From: an uncultured Faecalibacterium sp.
GTDB lineage: Bacteria > Bacillota > Clostridia > Oscillospirales > Ruminococcaceae
NCBI GenBank assembly: GCA_934525845.1
Contig: CAKSZS010000002.1
Coordinates: 1-64,000, forward strand
Length of the DNA stretch: 64,000 nucleotides
Direction: 5' to 3'
Notes under the pieces: model-generated
Told to the model about the DNA's origin: nothing
Databases searched by the model: none
What the model saw: the letters and a program-made list of their open reading frames with translations, nothing else
Part shown: positions 17,209 to 24,748 of the stretch, piece by piece
Position numbering within the stretch: position 1 is the first letter of the stretch
How the letters are laid out: every line of letters begins with the position of its first letter
Program-made: the position numbers and the translations under genes

Positions 17209-17808
17209 ATGGGCTATAACGCAGCACCGCTGGAAAAGCTGATCGAAGAGTTCGGCAAGTTCCCGGGCATCGGCCGCAAGGGCGCGACCCGCATGGCGTA
17301 TCAGGTGTTGAGTATGTCCGATGAGGACGCCGCCGCGCTGGCTTCTGCCATCCAGAACGCCCATACCAAACTTCATCGCTGCCGTATCTGCCAGAACTAC
17401 ACAGAAGCGGAAGTCTGTCCCATCTGTGCCAGCGCCAAGCGGGACACGTCGGTCATCTGCGTGGTGGAAACACCCCGGGATGTACAGGCATTCGAGCGCA
17501 CCCGCGAATACCACGGCCTGTACCATGTGCTTCATGGTCTCATCAGCCCGATGGACGGCATCGGTGCCGAGCAGCTCTCGGTTAAAGAGCTGCTGGCGCG
17601 TCTGGGGGACGGCAAGGTAAAAGAGGTCATTATGGCAATGAATCCCACGGTGGAAGGCGAAGCAACGGCCATGTACCTGGCCAAACTCATCAAACCGCTG
17701 GGCATCCGGACCACCCGCCTGGCCTATGGCCTGCCGGTAGGTGCCAGCCTGGAATATACGGATGAGACGACGCTTTACCGGGCATTGTCCGGCCGCGGAG
17801 AGCTGTAA
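17209..17808 (+). CDS. recR: Recombination protein RecR
   Basis: This 199-residue protein has an N-terminal HhH region (FPGIGRKGATRMAY), a C4 zinc finger with cysteines at 58, 61, 70 and 73, a Toprim domain starting SVICVVETPRDV (about 81-92), and the C-terminal Walker-like TRLAYGLPVG. It works with RecO and RecF to load RecA at gaps. It follows ybaB by 20 bp with GGGAGGAAAC as ribosome site. Confidence 0.96.
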   Translation: MGYNAAPLEKLIEEFGKFPGIGRKGATRMAYQVLSMSDEDAAALASAIQNAHTKLHRCRICQNYTEAEVCPICASAKRDTSVICVVETPRDVQAFERTREYHGLYHVLHGLISPMDGIGAEQLSVKELLARLGDGKVKEVIMAMNPTVEGEATAMYLAKLIKPLGIRTTRLAYGLPVGASLEYTDETTLYRALSGRGEL

Positions 17809-17854
17809 AGAAACGAAAACTGGCAAAAGTTTACACTTTCTTCAAAAACAGCCC

Positions 17855-17882
17855 TTGCAAAACCGTGAAATCGTGGTATACT
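17855..17882 (+). promoter_or_regulatory. Promoter of smpB
   Basis: TTGCAA (17855-17860), 16 bp, TATACT (17877-17882). Confidence 0.65.
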
Positions 17883-17918
17883 GTTAGAACAGTGAAACGG
17901 AGAAAGGAGGCGCGCAGC

Positions 17919-18401
17919 ATGGCACCTGTCAAGGAGCGCCCGGCGACCAAAACGATCGCCACCAACCGTGAGGCGCGCCACGAATATTTCGTTCTGGAAG
18001 CGCTGGAGACCGGCGTGGAACTCAAAGGCACCGAGGTCAAAAGCCTGCGGGCCGGCGGGGTCAACCTGAAGGACAGCTGGGTGGACATTGAGGACGGCGA
18101 GCTGCTGGTCAAGGGGATGCACATCACGCCCTATGACCACGGCAATATCTTCAATCAGGATCCGATGCGTGTCCGGCGTCTGCTGGCACACAAAAATGAG
18201 ATCCGGCGTCTGCATCAGCAGTGTAAACTACAGGGCTATACGCTGGTTCCGCTTTCGCTCTATTTCAAGCATGGCCGCGTGAAGATGGAACTGGGGCTTT
18301 GCAAAGGCAAGAAGCTCTACGACAAGCGCGCCGACGCCGCTCTGCGCGACGCCAAGCGTTCCATTGACCGTGCGGTCAAGTCCAACGGCAAGTATTACTG
18401 A
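17919..18401 (+). CDS. smpB: SsrA-binding protein SmpB
   Basis: This 160-residue tmRNA partner has the family motifs NREARHEYFVLEALETGVEL, GTEVKSLR, VDIEDGELLVKGMHI and the basic C-terminal KLYDKRADAALRDAKRSIDRA. It delivers tmRNA to stalled ribosomes. AGAAAGGAGG fixes the ATG at 17919; the upstream in-frame ATG lies in the promoter region. The tmRNA gene follows 60 bp downstream, so the two trans-translation components are neighbours. Confidence 0.96.
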   Translation: MAPVKERPATKTIATNREARHEYFVLEALETGVELKGTEVKSLRAGGVNLKDSWVDIEDGELLVKGMHITPYDHGNIFNQDPMRVRRLLAHKNEIRRLHQQCKLQGYTLVPLSLYFKHGRVKMELGLCKGKKLYDKRADAALRDAKRSIDRAVKSNGKYY

Positions 18402-18462
18402 TCTTTCAGACTGCTTTCCAACGGAAAACCAAACCTTCTGCACATCGCAAGATGTGCTTTAT

Positions 18463-18812
18463 GGGGGCGTAAAGGTTTCGACGGGGAGAGAGAGGTCTGG
18501 GCAGCGGGTAGCAGCGGGGGAACTGCTCTATAACTCCTCCAAACAATTAACTGACAACAACAATTATCAGTTGCTCGCAGCCTGAGTGCTGCGCGTTCCG
18601 CCCACTCTTGTGTCGTGTGGGGTCGGGGCGTCCTTTAGACACAGCACCTGAACGGACCTAAGCTTTGCGGACCGGCAGGAACTCATGAAGCTACCAAAAC
18701 GCTAGCCTGACGATCGGCGTGGCGCGGCGGGAATGTTGTAGATCGCCTGCACCCGGAGACACCTGCACTGAACTCTTTTCGGACATGGGTTCGACTCCCA
18801 TCGCCTCCACCA
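18463..18812 (+). ncRNA. ssrA: Transfer-messenger RNA
   Basis: The 5' GGGGGCGTAAAGGTTTCGAC and the 3' TTCGACTCCCATCGCCTCCACCA-type T-arm and acceptor end are diagnostic, with CCA encoded. The tag frame at 18553-18582 reads DNNNYQLLAA followed by TGA; the resume codon is taken as GAC after TTAACT. The LLAA end should mark tagged proteins for proteolysis. A terminator follows at 18815-18855. The 3' end is intact. It is not duplicated elsewhere in the window, so it is not the att site of the prophage 750 bp away. Confidence 0.95.
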
Positions 18813-18814
18813 GT

Positions 18815-18855
18815 AAAAATTGCGTAGATTCGTTGAAAATCTGCGCAATTTTCTT
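18815..18855 (+). terminator. Terminator of tmRNA
   Basis: AAAATTGCGTAGAT pairs with ATCTGCGCAATTTT with one mismatch, then CTTTTT follows. Confidence 0.8.
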
Positions 18856-18860
18856 TTTGG

Positions 18861-18882
18861 TAACCCACTTAGTAACCCACTT
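18861..18882 (+). repeat. Tandem direct repeat downstream of tmRNA
   Basis: TAACCCACTT occurs twice, at 18861-18870 and 18873-18882, separated by AG. The position just downstream of ssrA is where integrase arm sites or scars of integrated elements often lie. No other sign of an element is seen here. Confidence 0.45.
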
Positions 18883-18898
18883 CGATTTTCGTGATGAC

Positions 18899-18943
18899 AA
18901 AAAACAGCCCCGAGGGCCATCTGGCCCTCGGGGCTGTTTTTTG
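18899..18943. terminator. Strong bidirectional hairpin
   Basis: A perfect inverted repeat of about 21 bp (ACAGCCCCGAGGGCCA / TGGCCCTCGGGGCTGT core with A and T flanks) with a two-base centre. It isolates the Spo0A-C-like gene from the tmRNA region. Confidence 0.85.
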
Positions 18944-19048
18944 TTTGTGTTTGCAACTCATTTCACCACATTCCGACAAGTTCCAACGCATTCAACACAT
19001 TCCGGCGTTTTTCGGTTAGAATAGTGCTGGAAGGATGTGGAAAGAATC

Positions 19049-19396
19049 ATGACGTGCGAAATGGACTCCCTGTCTGCCCGTGTAAACGATGTCCTGCGCC
19101 CGCTGGGCATCACCCGCAGTATGAAGGCGCACCGCATCCTGTGCGGCTGTGTGGAGCGCATCGCGGCACAGGAAGACCGGCTGGAAGCGGTGCAGAAGGA
19201 GCTTTACGAACCGCTGGCCGAGCAGTACGATTGTGAGTGGAAGGCCATCCAGAGCATGGTTCGCCGTGCGGCCAAGACCGCGTGGAGCACCGCACCGGAA
19301 CGGGTACAGGAAATGGCCGGTTACCCGCTCACCGGCTGCCCAACCGCCGTGCAGTTCTTGGAGATGGTGTACAATGCCGTGGTGAGGGGAGAATAG
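19049..19396 (+). CDS. Spo0A C-terminal-like DNA-binding protein
   Basis: This 115-residue protein looks like a stand-alone sporulation-factor (Spo0A C-terminal) DNA-binding domain. The layout fits: LRPLGITRSMKAHRILCGCVERI, then LYEPLAEQYDCEWKAIQSMVRRAAKTAW (recognition region) and a helical end, with no receiver domain. It therefore cannot be phosphorylated in the usual way. The ATG at 19049 has GGAAAGA just upstream; a GTG at 19037 is an alternative. A -10 box TAGAAT is at 19017-19022. The leader 18961-19010 has repeated TTCC/TTCAAC words and one TTCCGACAA that faintly resembles a 0A box. It lies between ssrA and attL, so it is host-side. Confidence 0.7.
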   Translation: MTCEMDSLSARVNDVLRPLGITRSMKAHRILCGCVERIAAQEDRLEAVQKELYEPLAEQYDCEWKAIQSMVRRAAKTAWSTAPERVQEMAGYPLTGCPTAVQFLEMVYNAVVRGE

Positions 19397-19513
19397 GCGA
19401 AAACATAGTATCTATCTTGGTATAGAAAATGCAGACTTTTTGCAGACCAACATGGACGTGAAATCCGATATTATCCGTCAGAATACAACACAAATTTCCA
19501 TGCAAAACAAAAG

Positions 19514-19561
19514 AAAAATCCACGATGCAACGAACTTCAAATCGAAACATCGTGGATTTTT
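19514..19561 (+). terminator. Terminator just outside attL
   Basis: AAAAATCCACGATG (19514-19527) pairs with CATCGTGGATTTTT (19548-19561). Before phage insertion it would also have followed the tRNA-Leu gene on the opposite strand. Confidence 0.85.
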
Positions 19562-19566
19562 ACTGG

Positions 19567-19586
19567 TGCGAGGGAGGGGACTCGAA
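19567..19586. other. attL core
   Basis: The 20-bp copy of the tRNA-Leu 3' end (reverse strand) is preceded on the host side by TGG, so the host side still reads as the CCA end of the original tRNA gene. Only this tRNA fragment remains here. Confidence 0.92.
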
Positions 19587-19771
19587 GCTCCTTGAATGAA
19601 CGAATTATCGCGCATTATTAGGAAAAAACTACCTTTTCCTACATACGCTTTTTCGTTGCTGGACACACCGCCCGGAGGTTGCGCCCTGAGGGCTTCCGGA
19701 AGAAGTCTAGAGCGATCCCGCCATGGTACGCACTGCAAGTAGGTGCGGCGGGGTCTGTATCAGGATGGGCG
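19587..19771. other. Non-coding phage left arm with two hairpins
   Basis: No gene is seen. AGGAAAA/TTTTCCT (19620-19640), read on the minus strand, looks like a terminator for the late operon. A second stem, CCGGA/TCCGG (about 19673-19698), lies closer to the holin gene. The part next to attL should contain integrase arm sites. Confidence 0.55.
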
Positions 19772-20044
19772 TCAGTGCACGCTCTTCTTCTGGCGCTCAT
19801 ACTCGGCGTCACCGGCGAGTGCCGCCTGGGTGTAGCTGTTGTTGTACCACCAGCTGATCAGCGCGGCCACGGTGGTGCAGCCGGCGGTGACCAGCTGCTC
19901 CAGCTCGGCGCTGTCAATGGGCAGCAGAGGCTTGCCCATGGCGGACAGCACCTGGTTGGTCAGGGCCAGCAGGAGCACGGCAGTGCGGGCCACGGTGCCA
20001 GCGGAGACGGTGCGGGTGGTGTTGGTAGGGATGTGTGCGTTCAT
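19772..20044 (-). CDS. Phage holin (small, SPP1/phi29-type)
   Basis: This protein of about 90 residues has two hydrophobic stretches (about 16-36 and 48-68) and a charged tail EYERQKKSVH. This is the usual shape of small phage holins that permeabilise the membrane for the endolysin. AAAGGTG gives best spacing to the ATG at 20044; an ATG at 20050 is possible. It is the last gene of the late operon and overlaps or abuts a second, different holin gene. Confidence 0.82.
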   Translation of the reverse strand: MNAHIPTNTTRTVSAGTVARTAVLLLALTNQVLSAMGKPLLPIDSAELEQLVTAGCTTVAALISWWYNNSYTQAALAGDAEYERQKKSVH

Positions 20045-20046
20045 AG

Positions 20047-20475
20047 TCATTCACCTTTCTGCTCGGTTTCCGAGCGCTGCTTTAAAATGTCCACGGCCTT
20101 GGTGAGCGCCGCCGGGATCGGCAGTCCCATCAGGCCAGCGTTTTCGATGATGGAGATCACTTCGTTGGCGATAAACCCGATGATGACGGCATCCCGCACA
20201 AAACTGGTCGCCATAACGGCATCCAGCTGGCAGGCCACCAGCACGATCAAAAGCGTCTCGCCCTTGCGGATCAGCCCCTTCCAGCCTGCGCGGCTTTCCA
20301 GTGCGCCGGTCTGACTCTTGGGGCTGGCGTGGAACACCCCTGCCACGATCAGGCCGGTGACGTAGTCCACCGCCATGAAGATGATGAGCGTCTGCAGGGC
20401 GGCATCCCAGCCGCCGTACAGGCTTGCGATGGCCGACCCCAAGGCCCCCACCGCGATGCAAAACCAGTCTTTCAA
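20047..20475 (-). CDS. Phage holin family protein (Phage_holin_4/TcdE-like)
   Basis: This 142-residue protein has hydrophobic segments near residues 5-40 and 68-105 and the family stretch FMAVDYVTGLIVAGV. It also has GLIRKGETLLIVLVACQLD and a charged C-terminus. It belongs to the toxin-secretion/phage-lysis holin family. It starts with TTG at 20475, supported by GAGGGGGTGA. It lies between the endolysin and the small holin, making a lysis cassette with two holins of unlike families. Confidence 0.88.
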   Translation of the reverse strand: MKDWFCIAVGALGSAIASLYGGWDAALQTLIIFMAVDYVTGLIVAGVFHASPKSQTGALESRAGWKGLIRKGETLLIVLVACQLDAVMATSFVRDAVIIGFIANEVISIIENAGLMGLPIPAALTKAVDILKQRSETEQKGE

Positions 20476-20487
20476 AATTTCACCCCC

Positions 20488-20901
20488 TCACAGCGTCCAC
20501 CGGGACTTGTTGGCGCGGGTGTCCACATGGACCCAGCCCTTGGCGCGGCCCGCCTTGACCGGGTAGCGGCCCACGCCGCCCCAGGTGGGCATCAGGCTCT
20601 CGGCATAAGCCGCCACGGCCAGCGGGTCGGTGTCTGCCACCTGGATGTCCGCCGCCCGGCCCAGCAGGTGCTGGCTGGACTTGCTGCCGCCCACGGCAGT
20701 GTTGTGTGCCGCCGTGCGGTAGCCGCTGGTGATGGTCACCGCCTTGCCGAAGTGCTCCCGGATGCACTGCAGCAGCACCACCAGACCCTCGTCGATCATG
20801 ATGGTGTCGGTGCCGTCACGGCAGCGGAATTCCCGCACGGCAAAGCCGGGGGACAGTTTGCGGGAGCCGTCCTTGGCAAGGCTGTATTGCTTGATTGCCA
20901 T
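20488..20901 (-). CDS. Peptidase M15-type endolysin
   Basis: This 137-residue protein carries the zinc-peptidase pattern SSQHLLGRAADIQV (His and Asp ligands, about 74-87) and the later WVHVD (third ligand). GYRTAAHN precedes them. These are the hallmarks of M15 (Peptidase_M15_3) L,D- or D,D-carboxypeptidases used as phage lysins. It has no signal peptide, so it needs a holin, and two holin genes follow. It likely cuts the peptide stems of host peptidoglycan. Confidence 0.9.
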   Translation of the reverse strand: MAIKQYSLAKDGSRKLSPGFAVREFRCRDGTDTIMIDEGLVVLLQCIREHFGKAVTITSGYRTAAHNTAVGGSKSSQHLLGRAADIQVADTDPLAVAAYAESLMPTWGGVGRYPVKAGRAKGWVHVDTRANKSRWTL

Positions 20902-20904
20902 TAT

Positions 20905-21717
20905 TTAACCTCCGATCACATTGTTATTGTCATCCGTCAGAGCGGTCTTGGGCAGGATGAGGCAGGGGCGCACGCCGTAGCGGCTGGTGCTGAGGCAGAA
21001 GCTGCTCCAGTTGCCGGTGCCGTCCACAGGCAGTACATGAGAAGGTTCGTTGCACATCGGAGAGCGGAGCCACCAGTATTTGGCCGACCCGTTCAGATAC
21101 GCAACGCGCTTGGCATCGTCATCGTTGTCCGCACAGCCTTTGAAATAGGCCAGCTCTGCCCCCTCGCCGATCGGCATATACTTCTCAAAATTAAAGCCCA
21201 CTTCTGTCGCGCTGAGCAGAAAGACCTTAGCGGACAGGCCGTTTGCACCGGTTAACGGTGTAGTGCCCGCAAGAGAACCGCTGCCAGCCCGGTAAGGAAT
21301 TTTCACCTGCTTCACCGCGCTCTGCACCCCGGTTTCCAGCAGACCTAAAAAAGTGCCATTCAGATATGTGTGCATGGAACTCTGGGCGTAAGAATTCATC
21401 TTGCTGGTATGCCACGCACGGTTTTCGTAGATGTTCTTCATCAGCAGCCAGGTGCCGTCACAGCTGCTGTCGTACTTGGATGTATCCGGATTGCCCTGCT
21501 GCACCACCAGCCACTGGGTGCGCACGTTGTTCACCTTGAAGTACACGCTGCTGCCTACCGCGTAATTGCTCAGCGGTTTTCCACGCTGATACCACAGCCG
21601 GGCCACGTTTCCCACGCCGATGTAGGCTTTCTGCACCACACGGGCGGTGTTGCCCACGCCCACATACAGCTCTTTTACTTTCCGCGCGGTGTTGTCCACG
21701 CCGAGGTAGCCGCTCAT
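20905..21717 (-). CDS. Tail-tip/receptor-binding protein with DUF6273 domain
   Basis: This 270-residue protein has an N-terminal triple repeat of about 15-16 residues (pattern YxGVxNxARxV, residues about 4-42), likely a virion attachment segment. The C-terminal domain ends with YWWLRSPMCN and YGVRPCLILP, the DUF6273 pattern of a formylglycine-enzyme/C-type-lectin-like fold. Such folds are used for receptor binding. It overlaps the upstream gene by ATGA. No reverse transcriptase or template repeat is present, so there is no sign that it is diversified by a DGR in this window. Confidence 0.72.
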   Translation of the reverse strand: MSGYLGVDNTARKVKELYVGVGNTARVVQKAYIGVGNVARLWYQRGKPLSNYAVGSSVYFKVNNVRTQWLVVQQGNPDTSKYDSSCDGTWLLMKNIYENRAWHTSKMNSYAQSSMHTYLNGTFLGLLETGVQSAVKQVKIPYRAGSGSLAGTTPLTGANGLSAKVFLLSATEVGFNFEKYMPIGEGAELAYFKGCADNDDDAKRVAYLNGSAKYWWLRSPMCNEPSHVLPVDGTGNWSSFCLSTSRYGVRPCLILPKTALTDDNNNVIGG

Positions 21718-22850
21718 GCCTGCACCTCCTCGTCTGCTTCGGCGGGTTCGCCGTCCTGTGCGGATTCATCCTCCGGCATATGGATGTCGGTATCGTCCAC
21801 CGCTTCGTCCGAGGTGCCGGTGGCATACTGCACATAGAGTGCGCCGGTGGCCAGATAGGAGCTGCCGGCGGTCAGGTCATAGGTGCCGGCGGTCACCTGG
21901 GCGGGGGTGTAGCCCAGCGCCCCGGTCACGCCGCTCTTCCCCAGCGCCAGCGTGCCGTCCGCGTACACGGTCAGGTTGCTGCCTGCCTTTACGCCGCCCA
22001 AGGTGGACGTGGTAGCAGCAGGCAGAGCGTAGGGTGCGGCACCGGACAGCCTGCCGGATGCGTCAATGCTGAGGTTGTCGCCCACCTTTACACCGCCCAG
22101 GGTGGTGGTCGTGGCGGCAGGCAGAGTGTAGGGCCTGACGAGGGCGTCCACCTCGGCCTTGGTATAAAAGCTGCCGCTCTCCACATTGTCGATGGCGGTT
22201 TTCAGATCGTCCGCCTGCTGCTGCAGGCTGTCCAGCTGGGCGGTGATCTGCTCCTGTGCGGCCCGCAGCATCGCAGCGGCGGCCTGCCGGGCTTCGGCGT
22301 CCTGCTGCGCCTGCGCTGCCTGCCACTGCTCCAGCAGGGTCTCGGTGGGGATGCCGGTCACGCCGTCCCGCATGATGCCGCACACGTCCTCGTCCGTGCG
22401 GGTATCGGTGATATCGGCAGAGGTGACGGCGGTGCTGCCTGCGGTGCGGCGGATCTCGGCAAGGCACAGGTCGTACACCAGCGCCGTGCGGGTGATGGCC
22501 GGCGCGGCGGGACTGGACGAGTCCGGTGTGCCCTCCAGCACGAGCAGGCTGGTCTTGCGTGCTGCTGCATCGTAGCGGAGCACGATGCGGTCAATGCGAG
22601 TGCGGGTGGGGTCGGCAGCGGTCAGGGTCAGTGTAGCGGGCTGCTCCATGATGATGCTCCGGCCCCGGAAGCGTGCCGGGCGCACCCAGGCGTGGCCTGC
22701 GCTGACGCTGACCGACAGGTCGCCCGCCGGGGTGACGGCAAAGTCTTCCTGGGCGCTGTACACGCCGCTATCCCGGGTGGCAAGGTAGCCGGACGCATCG
22801 TCGGCATCGTAGGTGATGCCCTGCTCCGGGTAGGTAATGATATCGGCCAT
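21714..22850 (-). CDS. Phage baseplate/tail fibre protein
   Basis: This 378-residue protein has an N-terminal baseplate-like domain (about 1-160), a helical coiled-coil stretch with AQEQITAQLDSLQQQADDLKTAIDNV (about 190-220), and two copies of a tail-fibre repeat YxLPAATTxTLGGVKxGxNLxxxxxGxL (about 240-300). An acidic tail EDESAQDGEPAEADEE ends it. It probably forms the side or tip fibre beneath the Gp37-like hub. AAAGGAGG precedes the ATG. Confidence 0.75.
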   Translation of the reverse strand: MADIITYPEQGITYDADDASGYLATRDSGVYSAQEDFAVTPAGDLSVSVSAGHAWVRPARFRGRSIIMEQPATLTLTAADPTRTRIDRIVLRYDAAARKTSLLVLEGTPDSSSPAAPAITRTALVYDLCLAEIRRTAGSTAVTSADITDTRTDEDVCGIMRDGVTGIPTETLLEQWQAAQAQQDAEARQAAAAMLRAAQEQITAQLDSLQQQADDLKTAIDNVESGSFYTKAEVDALVRPYTLPAATTTTLGGVKVGDNLSIDASGRLSGAAPYALPAATTSTLGGVKAGSNLTVYADGTLALGKSGVTGALGYTPAQVTAGTYDLTAGSSYLATGALYVQYATGTSDEAVDDTDIHMPEDESAQDGEPAEADEEVQA

Positions 22851-22862
22851 AGAGGTCCTCCT

Positions 22863-23876
22863 TTACGTCTTTGTCCAGGTGGGGGTGCCCAACCGGATGG
22901 TGCGGGTGGTGCCGTCGGCCTGGCTCTGGGTGATGATGTCCGCCACCCGCACCATGGCGGTGTAGCTGAGCTGGGGCAGGCTGGCACGCAGGACATCGCC
23001 CACCTGCAGGGTGTCATCGTCCACGTCAAACTCGATGCTGCCGATGCGCAGTTGGGCCAGCAGCTTTTCGCCGCCCCGGTCGGCCAGCTTTTGCAGATAG
23101 CTCAGGCTGGCGGTGGTCTCGCCGCTGTCCTCGTCCGGCTGGATGTCCCGGGCGTCGATGTACAGCTCCCGCCGGTCTGCACCGGCGGTGCCCACATCGC
23201 CCACCCAGACGGTGGCCCGGGCACTGCCTTCGCCCGCGCCCTGCACGAGGGCCACGTTGGCGTAGTCGGTATCGGCAAAGCTCCACCCGGCGTTGAGCAG
23301 GTTGCCCCACTTGGGGCTGTAGCGGTGGTTGGGGTCGAAGGTGGGCCGGAAGCACTCGAACAGCAGCTTTTTGCTGCTGCCGGTGCCGTCCAGCACGATG
23401 CGGAAGCCCAGGTCACAGGCCTGCCCGATGGTCTGGCAGTAGTCGAACACGCTGCCGCCGGAGGTCTGCTTGTCAAACACCGTGTCAAAGCCGTATTCGG
23501 TGCCCAGTTCCAGGCGCGGCCACGGCTGCATGGCGCTCACCAGCGCCCGCATGGCCTGCTCGGCATTCTGCCCCTTGATGACCGTGGCCGAGACCCGCTT
23601 GGTCAGGATCCAGGTGGCCGGGTAACCAGACACCACGAGGTTTGCGTCCTCGTTTTGATTGGCCCGGCTGCAGATCCGCATCGGGATGCGCGGGTCCTCG
23701 TCGCTGCGCACCAGCCACCGGCCCTCCTGCAGAAGCTGCAGGTTCTCGTCGGTGGGGCGTACCTCCAAGGTAAAGCCGCCCTCGGAGTAATAGGGGCTGT
23801 CCCAATAAAGAGACACCCACACGTCCACCCAGCCCACACGGGCGAGGTTTTCCGCGTCCAATACGTCCAGTCTCAT
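22863..23876 (-). CDS. Siphovirus Gp37-like baseplate/tail protein
   Basis: This 337-residue protein matches the siphovirus ReqiPepy6 Gp37-like family by its opening (MRLDVLDAENLARVGWVDVW, LYWDSPYY, GGFTLEV). It also shows VDDDTLQVGDVLRA and IITQSQADG near the end. Such proteins replace the Tal/tail-hub protein below Dit. Its ATG overlaps the Dit stop codon, so the two are translationally coupled. Confidence 0.85.
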   Translation of the reverse strand: MRLDVLDAENLARVGWVDVWVSLYWDSPYYSEGGFTLEVRPTDENLQLLQEGRWLVRSDEDPRIPMRICSRANQNEDANLVVSGYPATWILTKRVSATVIKGQNAEQAMRALVSAMQPWPRLELGTEYGFDTVFDKQTSGGSVFDYCQTIGQACDLGFRIVLDGTGSSKKLLFECFRPTFDPNHRYSPKWGNLLNAGWSFADTDYANVALVQGAGEGSARATVWVGDVGTAGADRRELYIDARDIQPDEDSGETTASLSYLQKLADRGGEKLLAQLRIGSIEFDVDDDTLQVGDVLRASLPQLSYTAMVRVADIITQSQADGTTRTIRLGTPTWTKT

Positions 23877-24736
23877 AGCGGTTCGGGCAAAATGCCCGCC
23901 TCCATCGGATAAAAGCTCACAGCGGCCTGCAGATAGCTGGCCCCGCTCTCGGCCTGCATACTCAGCACGTTGTCGCCGGGCTGCAGCTCGGTGAGGGTGC
24001 TGTCCTCGTCCAGCTGTGCGAAGCAGTTGGTGGTGGCGCCCTCGTGGGTCAGCGTACAGGCCAGCCGGTCGGATGTGCTGCGGTAGATCTCCAGCACATC
24101 GCCGGGCACGAGGGTCAGGTCAAAGCCGATGAACGCCCCGGTATGCAGATCGACCACCCTGGGGTGCTGCACCTGCATACTGCATTGCAGCGTGGCGGTG
24201 AAGGGAACCGGCAGGCTGCCGGTGTTGCGCAGCACCGCTGCCTCGCCGTCCTGCCGGATGCTGTACCGGTGACTGTCGTAGCACACCGGGAAGCGGAACG
24301 CAGGCTGATACCCGCCCAGGACGGCGCTGACGGCGGTCAGGTCGTACCAGTAGGGCTTGGGACAGTAGAGCATGAGACTGCAGCGGGGGTCCGGGGTGTA
24401 GCTGGAAAAGTAGGGCGTCTTCTGCACTACAAAGCGGGCAAAGTACCGGTCGCCGAAATACAGCGTGCCTGTGGTGAAGTAGGGTAGGCTGCGCGTGAAA
24501 AGCTTTGCGGTTTCCAGCGCTTTGCCGCCCCAGAACACCACACTCAGGGTGCGGGACACCCCGGCGACGCTCTGCCGCTCCACCGCAGTGCCGATCTGAT
24601 TGATGCCCTGCGCTGTTTGCAGGTCCACGTCCACGCCGTTGAGCGGGTCGAGCCAGTAGGGGGCCTGGTAGTCCCAGCCCAGGTGCAGGACGGCACCGGC
24701 GTCGGTGACGATCTTCAGGTGATCCTTAAAAAGCAC
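23873..24736 (-). CDS. Distal tail protein (Dit)
   Basis: This 287-residue protein follows the tape measure gene and has the Sipho_tail/Dit layout: an N-terminal domain with WLDPLNGVDVDL and RQSVAGVSRTLSVVFWGG, and a C-terminal galectin-like part with GDVLEIYRS and LTELQPGDNVLSM. It forms the ring joining tail tube and baseplate. It starts at GTG 24736 with AAAGGAGGACACC. Confidence 0.85.
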   Translation of the reverse strand: MLFKDHLKIVTDAGAVLHLGWDYQAPYWLDPLNGVDVDLQTAQGINQIGTAVERQSVAGVSRTLSVVFWGGKALETAKLFTRSLPYFTTGTLYFGDRYFARFVVQKTPYFSSYTPDPRCSLMLYCPKPYWYDLTAVSAVLGGYQPAFRFPVCYDSHRYSIRQDGEAAVLRNTGSLPVPFTATLQCSMQVQHPRVVDLHTGAFIGFDLTLVPGDVLEIYRSTSDRLACTLTHEGATTNCFAQLDEDSTLTELQPGDNVLSMQAESGASYLQAAVSFYPMEAGILPEPL

Positions 24737-24748
24737 GGTGTCCTCCTT

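Noticed and set aside
18463..18812. tmRNA 3' end as the prophage attachment site
   Set aside because: ssrA is a common phage target and lies close to the prophage, but no second copy of its 3' end exists near the integrase. The 20-bp repeat with the tRNA-Leu end explains both borders.
19567..19590. A second tRNA gene at attL
   Set aside because: Only the last 20 bases plus CCA complement are present; the rest of the tRNA is missing, so it is an att remnant.
20905..21717. Diversity-generating retroelement target
   Set aside because: The C-terminal fold would suit, but there is no reverse transcriptase gene and no near-identical template repeat in the window.
21780..23912. A 710-codon open frame on the plus strand
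   Set aside because: It is antisense to the fibre and Gp37-like genes, has no family resemblance and no ribosome site; it arises from GC-rich codon bias. The same holds for long frames at 9865-11460, 11327-13327, 31282-33498, 38616-40604, 46608-48002 and 48631-50298.
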